Below, piece after piece: positions 1-9,200 of a DNA stretch of 20,027 nucleotides; positions within the stretch are counted from its first letter, which is position 1, and every line of letters starts with the position of its first letter. The notes beneath the pieces were generated by a model. That model did not search any database, was not told the DNA's origin, and was given only the letters and a program-made list of their open reading frames with translations. The position numbers were made by a program, and so were the translations under genes. This DNA is from a virus, in IMG/VR virus record IMGVR_UViG_3300042542_001970, positions 1 through 20,027 of that record. One strand, given 5' to 3'.

Positions 1-1
1 T

Positions 2-268
2 CTGTCGCCCGCGCAGCAAAAAGCTAGGGCGTTTCAGATATTCCAAGAACGCAAGAGCCCAGGACTTGAGGGTGTGCAGACTAGGGTCGATGCTACGGCT
101 GAGCTGGAAGCACGGCAGCGGACACAGCGGCGTACACTTACTGACGCGGTGTTTCAAGAGGCTGTGCGTAAGAAAGACGCCGCCGGGCAAGCGGCGCGTC
201 GCGCTGCGATTTTGGCTGAGGAAATGAAAAAACCGGCTGGCGGTGGCAACGTAATCAAACTTGATTGA
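2..268 (+). CDS. C-terminal part of a probable virion or internal protein (5' end outside window)
   Basis: The frame is open from the left edge, so this is the last 88 residues of a longer protein. A GTG at 74 could be read as a start, but the reading continues upstream of it (LSPAQQKARAFQIFQERKSP) with the same composition, so truncation by the window is the simpler view. The visible part is charged, rich in Ala, Arg, Glu and Gln, predicted helical by eye, and ends in a Gly-rich tail (GGGNVIKLD). I recognise no family. Its stop codon is 8 bases before the ATG of the giant protein and the sequence TTGAGG over the stop supplies that gene's Shine-Dalgarno, so the two are probably cotranscribed and translationally linked. 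In podoviruses this place is often filled by an internal core or ejected protein, but that is inference from position only. Confidence 0.6.
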   Translation: MSPAQQKARAFQIFQERKSPGLEGVQTRVDATAELEARQRTQRRTLTDAVFQEAVRKKDAAGQAARRAAILAEEMKKPAGGGNVIKLD

Positions 269-276
269 GGCTTTGC

Positions 277-3200
277 ATGCCCATCTACGAATACAAAGGT
301 CAGCAGTACGAACTGTCTACGACTGACCCTGCGGAGGCTAAAGCTAAAATTTTGAGCTACCTAGCGCAGCAGTCCTCTGCCTCTGCCTCCGCTTCGCCAC
401 CTGCTGATAAACCGCCCGCTGCGGCTGCACAGCAGTCCCCCGCTGCCGCTTTGCCCCCTGCCAATAGACCGCCCGCTGCGGCTGCACAGCAGCCCCCTGC
501 CAATAGACCGTCCGCTGCCAGACCAGCTGCGGCTGCGTCCGTCGCTCCAACTGAGCCTCCTATTAGCGGACTAAGCGGAGAGTTTGCTGGGTTTGCAGAT
601 GTCTTTGCGCCGCCTGCTGAGCCAGCGCCCCGGAAAACTTTTACGGGTAGCGTGTTTGACACGGTGCCGTTCAATCCCCCGTTTGATCCAGCAGAAGCAG
701 CGCGGCTGTCCAACCGTGCGTACGCCGAAGGGACTATGCGGCCACCGGCTAGGAGGCTGCCCGGAGCAAGTATGACCGCCACGCCTGCGCGTGAGCAGCG
801 AGGACGTACGGCAACTGAGACAGTGGTTGATAGCTACATAGGCTTGATGCAAGGCGGTGCGGGGTTCTTCAAGGACATCCTTGACAACATTCCCGGTGAA
901 CCCGGCCAAGCCGTATTCGGTGGTTACATAGAGGGGCTTGAGCGAGCAAAGTCTCCGCAGCTTCGGTCGTCACAGCTTGCTCGCGAGGGGCGTATTGCCC
1001 GGGCAAGAGCACTGGAGGGTGAGGTTGGCGCTACCCGTGTAGCGTATCAAACGCTCTTTACTCCTGCCGGTGCCGACATCATGATGCAAGGCGCAGGCTC
1101 GCTGATACCAAGCGTTGGCATGAGTCTCGCCGGGCTTGGCTCCAAGGCTCTCATCGCGACAAACATGCTGTCCAACGCTGGCGGGGCTGCGGTCCAGTCG
1201 GCCAACCAACTCAAGCAGATATCGCCTGAGCAGTGGAGCAAGAGTGACGTTTACCAAGACCTGCGTAAAAAGGGGCTGTCGCATCGTGACGCGGTGTCTT
1301 TGTTGGCGCCGATTCTTGCGCTCCCCGCACAGATAACTGGCGCGGCTACTGGTCTTGTATCTGGCGCAACCGGCTTTGAGCGGGCGCTAACTCGTGGTAC
1401 TGAACGTGGGGTACGTGCGGCTGCTGGTCGTGCTGGTGCTGAATTTGGTGGTGAGCAGCTTGAGAGCCTTGCTCCGCAGTTCGTGGGCAATTTGATTGCC
1501 GGAACGCTTGAGCCAAACATCTCCGCACTTCAGGGGCTTGGTCAGACTGCGGTCGAGACGGCTGCTGGTGCGCTACCCGGCGCTGCCTTGGCTGCGTTGC
1601 CCTCCAAGCGGATGAACACTCTGAATGACTTTGCCCAGCGTAATGGGTTCAAAGACGTTCAAGACATGATTCGGAACACTCGTGACCGCAAGTCGCTTGA
1701 AGACCGATTGATTGAAGAACTCGACAAAGAGACCGACACTCAAGATACCGCCTCTCAACAGCAGCAGGAACGAAGAGAGCCGACGGTTGATCTGACCGCG
1801 TTAGGAGCGCAAGATGCTAGACAACCTATCCTCCCAACAGGTGGAGCTGGCGTTTCAGTGGCTGGCGAGCCCGCTGGTGGAGCCGCCCCCGGAAGAATTG
1901 AACCATCTGAACCAAGCGGAGTGGTTCCTGCTACAGCGGATGTTGGACAGCCTCCTGTTGGAGAAAGAGCAGGGGCCGGTGCAGTAACACCCACTGCACT
2001 GACACAGCGGATTGCGGAGCTTGAAGTTGAGCAAGAACTTCTTTCTTCGCGGCCATTGCAAAGGGGTGAGTCCAGGTTTATCCGAGAAGCTAAGCTTGCA
2101 GAGGTACAGCAGGAAATTGATGCGCTGAAAGAGAGACTCGCCCAAACCACTGAAACCGTTCAAGCAGAACCGCAAGCTCCTACTGCGCCAGCCGCCGCTC
2201 CTGCTGTCCCTACTGCACCTGCTGTTGAAGAGGCTAAACCAAAAACAAAGCAAGAAATACAGCAAGAAATACTGGAGGCTGCCACAGACGAAGAGCTTCA
2301 ACGGGCTATGCGCGAGATTGGCGGGTCAGAAGTTTCTCTCTTGCCCGTTGATCTCATACAGGGGGAAATTGACAAGCGCAAGGCCGCAAAAAGCGCCCCG
2401 CAGCAGCTTCCGCTTACTCCGTACATCACAGGGATCAACAAGCAGCTAGACGATTTCTACGGCGCGGTTTACAGCAAACCATTTGACGACCTGCCAGAGA
2501 GTCTCCGCCCCGCTCGCATGGCGCTGGACGACGTTAATGATGCCATTGGATTTGTCCAAGGGCGTCTGGCAAAGTGGGATCACCCTGCAATCACTGGCAA
2601 GACTGACACCGAACGCAGCATCGGTAAGGCCAAAGCCACCGCTGAAGAGAAAGAATTGCTTGGTGCTGTCAGCGGATTGGCTGGGCTCGGCGCTCGTATC
2701 GCTGGTCAGGCTATGGCCCTCAACAAGGGCTACAAGGGCAGGAAGGCTGGCAGCCAAGAAAAGATTGACGCCGCCGTCAAAGACGTCGAACAGTTGTTTG
2801 TTCGTGCTAATGAATTGCTTGATGCTCGCGGGCTGTTGTCTGAGGAAGAAAGCGCTGACCTACGAAAAGAGTTGGGTAAAGCCGCCCCACCGGCTGCTTC
2901 CGAAGGTATAACCGTTGAGTCCCAGCAACGCGGGAAAGATGATTTTGGAAACGCTGCTGTTGACGTTACGCTGTCTAATGGTAGTAGGTACAGAATCCAA
3001 CGTCTTAACTCAACTGAGTCGATGGGGCTGCCGGGATGGCACGATGCCTCTGGTGAATTCGGCGCTACGGTAACCAGCACTCTAGCAGGCGGCTTTTTGG
3101 GTAACACCAAAGAAGAAGCCATTCAAGAACTGATCCGTCGGGAAACAGCGAAACAGCGAGCACCAGCGGCTGAAGGCGCTCCGCCACCCAAAGCGCCCGT

Positions 3201-6200
3201 AGACAAACCCGAACCGTCTGCTGACTTGAACGTGCCTGAGGCACCGGGCGATTCGACAACTCCGCCTCCTGTAGAAGACACGCCGTACTACGGCTCTGAC
3301 GAGATCAACGCCCTTGGCGACAAGATCAAAGACACCGCGAACAAAATTGCTTCCGACTTCATGGTCGGCGACATGGTGCGTTACGGGAATGTAAACGGCG
3401 TCGTTGTTGGCGTGGACAACGTGTTTAAGCGCGTGATGATCCATCCCGACGGTGCTAAATGGGCTAAAGCCTACCATGCCGTACCGAAAGAAAAAGTAGA
3501 GTTGATCGCTCGGCCCGACACCACTTCCAAAACCGCCGCGATGGCAATGCCGGGGGAAGATAAAAAGTTTGGTGCGGAACAAGGCAAGCTCAACGCCGAC
3601 ATGGGCGGCCTCATTCAGTTGCTGGGTGCAAACATGTACGCCAGTTCAATTGCCGAGGTGACCATTAAAGAGTTGCTGCAAAACGCTTTCGATGCTGTGA
3701 AAGGCGCTGTGTCCGACAAGAAAGCGCCGTCGCTCTACAAGAGCGGCAAGATTACCGTAACTTTTAACGACGCTGACCGCACCATTACTGTGACCGACAA
3801 CGCACGAGGCATGACGCCTGATATCGTGCGCGATGCGTTCTTCACCGTAGCAGGCTCGGACAAATCCGATCTCAACCCAGAAGACCGCAGCGGTGGCCTC
3901 GGGCTCGCCAAGATGGGCTTCATGCTGGGCTCTGAGCAACTCATTCTCGACACCGTGCGAGACGGCGTGCGTGTTCGCGTAGACACCACGGCTAAAGATA
4001 TTGCCAACAGCAACTTCCAAATCACCAAGTCCCCAGCCCCCAAGGGCGAGCATGGCACGTCGGTCACTGTCAAGATTCCTGAGTTCTACGTGGACCCCAA
4101 GACGGGCGACAAGAGAAACATCTACTTTTTCTCTAACGCAAAGTACATTGAGCCCCTCCAAAAACCGCTGATCGGTCCGGTGGAAGTTAGCGTCGTTAGA
4201 AAAAATTCTTTTGAGGATGAAGTAGAGCAACTCCCCGTCGGCCTCAATTTCCCTGCTGACAAATACGTCACTTTCAAAGTTAACTTTGGGTGGGGGTCGG
4301 CGGACGTCTATTTCAGCAAGGAGCGCAACCCCGGCGCTTCGTATGCGATCAAGCATCAGGTGCTGTCATCTGGCGTGTACCAGTTTGATACGGACTTCAC
4401 GCATAACAACGAGAAGCTTCCGTACGACATCATCGTCAACGTCAAAGCAAATGTCGAAGCCAAGCACCCCGACTATCCGTTTGAGAACAGTCGCGAGCGG
4501 TTCAAGGGCCGTTTGAAGGACGACATTGCCGCTCTCAACACGTACCTTGTAAAAATTGCTTTGGGTAACGAAGCCCAGGACCTGCAAGAAAACTTTAAAA
4601 ACATCGTATCCATGCCCCGCGTTGAGATCGGGCAGGAATTGGCTGACGCCTCCAACAAACTACGCAAAGCGTTTGACCAGCGCGGTACAAGCGAGCGCCG
4701 TGAGTTGCCCCCTATGCCGAAAGAAGTTCGGGTGGAAGGCACCAAAGTTGTTGCAATTGACACTGGCAAGGTCGTCGCCGACACCGCCAAGAAGGCAGAG
4801 AAGGTCGCAAAAGAGTCGTTCACGGCAGAAAAAGAAGCTCCTGAGATGAAGGACTTCTTGCTGCAAATGTCGCAGAACCCCAACCAGCCAATCTTTCATA
4901 ACAACACCAACGTCGATCTGCTGGAGGTTGGTCGGCAGTACGGTAACCCCGAGCAGTTCTTCGCCGAGCTTGGTACGCTGATGGTGGAGATGAAAGAGGC
5001 TTTGGCCACCAGTGGTATATACCGCTACGACGTCCTCAAGCCTGAGAACCTGTTCTTTGCTGGCGTGTCCGTTGACAAGGGCTACGGCGGTGTGCATATC
5101 AAAGTGCCGTACAAGGCTGTGCTGGTCAATCCGTTCTACGACTTTGGCGCAAAGACTTTGTTTGGTGTGCGGGAGTACTTATGGGAGACCATGACTCACG
5201 AGATTGCCCACACTGGTGACATGGGGCATGGCGTTGGGCACAACACACATATGCTAAAAGTGCGTCAGTATCTGGCTGACGAAGGGCTTGCGGATTATTT
5301 CCGTGACGCGCTGATGGACGTGCTGACCAAGCACGAATCAACTTTTACCGCAATGAGGGAATCGTATGGACGAAGTACAACAAAGAACACTGCAAAATCT
5401 CTTAGCGACTACGAGAAAGGTTCCGCCTCAATTTCGGATGGAAGCGCTGCAAGTCGCGACCCGGACGCAGTACGGCCTCTACCGGCAGGAGGGAGACCAG
5501 CAGGGGATGGCGATATACGAACCGCTGGTCCTCTTGACACAACGAGCGGAATCCCCCGAGCAGCTGGAAGCACTGCTCCAACAAGCGTAAAAGGGCTGAA
5601 CCAAGACGTCGTCGATGCGATCAACCGCAACGATGTCAACGGAGCCCTGCGTGCCATTGCACGCACCACGACTGGATGGTATTCGGAATTGGCGCGGCGG
5701 CTGGCCGAGCTTAATTTGCCAACGGGCATCATCTTCAACAATGAGCGTGCGCTTGTAAAGAAGCTTATTGATGACCGTTCTGCGCCGCAGCAGATTCGGC
5801 TCTTTGCGTACCTGAGCAGGGTTGCGCCCAAGTTCTACGACCAGTACTTCAAGGACTACGACAAGGCTGAGAACCTTGAGCGGGTCTACGAGGGCCTTCG
5901 CAGGATTCCAGTGGTGGGCATCAACATTGCCCCGGTCAGTGCCGAGCTTGCCGATGTGAGGATTGCGTTTAACAGAACGATGCCCGGACTGGTTCGCCCG
6001 GGATTCTTTGCGCCTTCTCTCGATGCAATAAACATCAAGCCCGACAGCGCTTTCGGATCGAGCAACCGAGTGCTGCTGCACGAGATCGTTCACGCCGCAA
6101 CTGAATACCTTCTTTCTGAGAAGGTGACGCTGACCCCAGAGCAGGAAGCTGCGGCACGAGACCTGCGGGAGATGTATCGGTACGCTCAGACCAAGCTGCC

Positions 6201-9200
6201 GCCTGATGAATACGGGTTCACCAACATCTCTGAGTTTGTCGCGGAAGCGATGACGAACCCGAAGTTTCAAGCCAAGCTCAAGGGGGTGACGTTCCCGGCC
6301 CGCAAGACTTCGCTGTGGAATCGGTTCATGCAGGTCATATCGGATATGTTCGGCCTTGATAACTTGGCTGGCGCATCTGTATCAGCGATCAACGATCTTC
6401 TGTCGGCTCAGCGTCCGTCGGGTATTCAGCAAATGCCGCTGCGTTTTGCTGCGCCTAAAAAGGGCAAGCGAGTCCGTGGCCCGATCAGCCAGCCTGACAC
6501 TTGGCGCACCGCTGAATCGGTGGAGACCACAATCAAGGATGTTATTGATGACGCCACACAGGGCCGCGTGTCGCTGACCGAATCGCTAAAAGATTTGACG
6601 GGCGCGTTGTGGAGCGCCTCCGGCACGGGCGTACGGTTTGTCGTGCTGCCTGTACTGCAATTGCGACAGCTCAGGGATTTGACCCGTACCAAGTTTCCGC
6701 AACTTGGCGGCGCTATCACTATCGTCGAGCAGATGGTGGCCTATAGGGGCAGAAAGCTCAAGGTTGCCGAAGACATCGTGCAGAAGTGGTCTGAACTGCA
6801 AAACGAAAACCCGAGGCAGTCTGGCCTGATGGCTCGCATCATGCTTGAGGCAACTATTCGCGCCCGCGATCCAGATGATGGTGTACCGCCTGGGGCTACG
6901 CCTGATGCACTCGACAATGCTTGGAACGGCCTACGCCCTGAGTTCAAGCAACTGTACCGTGAAGTACGAAACTTCTACGCCGACTCCGTCAAAGAGATGG
7001 TGCGCACCATGAAGCAACGCGCACTGGGACTGCCCAAAGCTGATCGGCAGGAGATGATCCGCAAGATCAATGAGCAGTTTGGCCCCGACAAGCTGGTCAA
7101 GCCGTACTTCCCGCTGCGCCGTTTTGGTAAACACTGGTTCCAAGTCGGCGAAGGTAATTTCAAAGAGTTCTACACGTTTGACAGCGTAATCGGCCGCAAC
7201 TTTGCGTTCAACAGACGCCGTCGCGCTTTGAAGAATGGGAACACCCAACAGCGGACCGCAGCAGAAACCATGCGGATGGGAGATGGCATATCTGAGTTGT
7301 TCTCTCAGAATGTGGCTACCACGCAAGTCCTGCGTAACATGGAAGACGTCGTCGACAACCTAACTGCTACAGACGTCCCGACGCTCAAAGCCGAGATCAA
7401 AGACAGCATCAACCAGCTGATCTACTTGTTGCTGCCCGAACAGAGCATGCGCAAGATGTTCATCAATCGCAAGGCCATTCAGGGTGCCAGCTCGGACATG
7501 CTGCGGGTCTTCTCCAAGACTGCCGTTCACAGTGCGTATCAACAAGCACGATTCAAATACGCCGAACCGTTTTTGAACAACATCAGCCGCGCTCGTGAGT
7601 ACATTGAAGACTTGGAAAAATCCAAGCTCGCTACGCCTGAGCAGGGTAAGGTTTACCGGGATTACGTGCTTGAGTTGGAGAACCGTACAAAAACCGTGCT
7701 TGGTGTTGAAGACACCAGCTTTTTTGCCCGGCTCGTTGGGGGAGTGACCAACATCACGTTCTTCTTCATGCTGTCGGCACCGGCCAGTGCGCTGCTCAAC
7801 ATTGTGGGTATGGCGTCTCTCACGATGCCGCGCATCGGTGCTAGGTATGGATACGCCAAAACCAATGCACTGATGCTGAAAAACTTGGGGCTGTATACAG
7901 CGACCACACCCAAGCGTTCATTGGCCCCTGTAGTCCAGGGCAACTTTATGCAAGCCTCATTCCCCTCAATTGTGGAGGGGGCCACGCTTGACCCGCTGCT
8001 GAGATTAGCCGCAGATCGTTTTGTGGAGGACGGGGACATCAACATCTCCATGACGAACGACATCATGGGTATGAGCGATCTTCCGTCTGACTTGTATACG
8101 GGCAAGGCGAACACGCTGAAGAAAGTCATGGGCGGCCTGTTCCACCAAGCAGAGCGGCTCAATCGAGAAGTTGCCCTGCTGACAATTTTTGAGCTTGCGT
8201 TTGACAAGTACTCCGGTGCCGACCGTAAAGACATTCGCGGCGTTGTTGAGCGCGACCCTACGACAAAGCAGCCTCTTAAGTACACCGCGAATGAAGCGTT
8301 CGAACTTGCCATCCAAGAAGCCCGCGACATTGCTGGCTTGACGCTGGGCGACTACACCCGGCAGATGAAGGGCCGAATTTTTGCTATCCCGGGCGTCAAT
8401 CTTGTGACGCAGTTCAAGCAGTACGCGATCATCGGTACGTACAACATCTTGCGCGATTTCTATCTGTCTGTCGGTGCTCCATTCCGCAAGGCTGAGATTG
8501 AGCAGTTTCGGCAGCAGATGGTCAAGGATGGGTTGTCGCCGACTGTGATAGAGCAGCGCCTTGACGAGGCTGAGACATACCGCAAGGAGATGTACCGCGA
8601 AGGCATGAAACGGCTGGCCGGTGTTCTCGGCATGACGTATTTGTTTGGTGGTATCGTTGCCCAGCCCTTCTTCTCCATGCTCGGCCAGCTTATCGCCATG
8701 TTCGCTCCGGACGATGACGACGAGTTCTTCGACTGGGAGAACTGGTTCTACAACTTTATGGAAAATGAGGTCGGCGGTGCTGCCGCAGCTATCTTTACAA
8801 AGATGGGTGTGGATGCCGCCAAGTCTGAACGCGCAGGTATTGCACTAGGCGAAGCCCTTGCTAGAGGCCCAGTGGCGACGGCCACAGGAACGTCTCTTGC
8901 AGACCGCGTAAGTTTGGACTTGAAGAACCTCTGGTGGCGCGAAGGCCGCTACTCGCCCGATGCCCGCGAAGCAATCCAGCAAGAAGTGATTGCTAACATA
9001 GGTCCGTCGGTCGGCTTGGCACTCAATTGGGCCGATGCTTGGCAACTAGCAGGTGAAGGTCAGTGGGGGCGTGCGTTTGAAAAAGCTGCTCCTGCTTTGT
9101 TTGCAAAACCTGCGACAGCATTCCGGCTTGGCACTGAGGGAGCTACGAATCGTGGCGGTGTAGTGATTGGGGGCTTGTACTCTCAGGAGTTCACTACTTG

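Noticed and set aside
2483-2911. 142-codon +1-frame ORF inside the giant gene
   Set aside because: Unlike the two accepted nested ORFs it lies over ordered helical giant-protein sequence, lacks a good Shine-Dalgarno, and its product is rich in Cys, Trp, Ser and Arg in no sensible pattern.
3646-4356. 236-codon open frame on the - strand opposite the GHKL ATPase
   Set aside because: The + strand carries all three ATPase boxes here; the antisense product has mirror-type composition and no recognisable motif.
5479-6270. 263-codon open frame on the - strand opposite the giant gene
   Set aside because: Composition is Arg/Ser/His/Cys-rich as expected for the mirror of a coding strand, there is no domain pattern, and it lies opposite clear giant-protein sequence including the HEIVH region.
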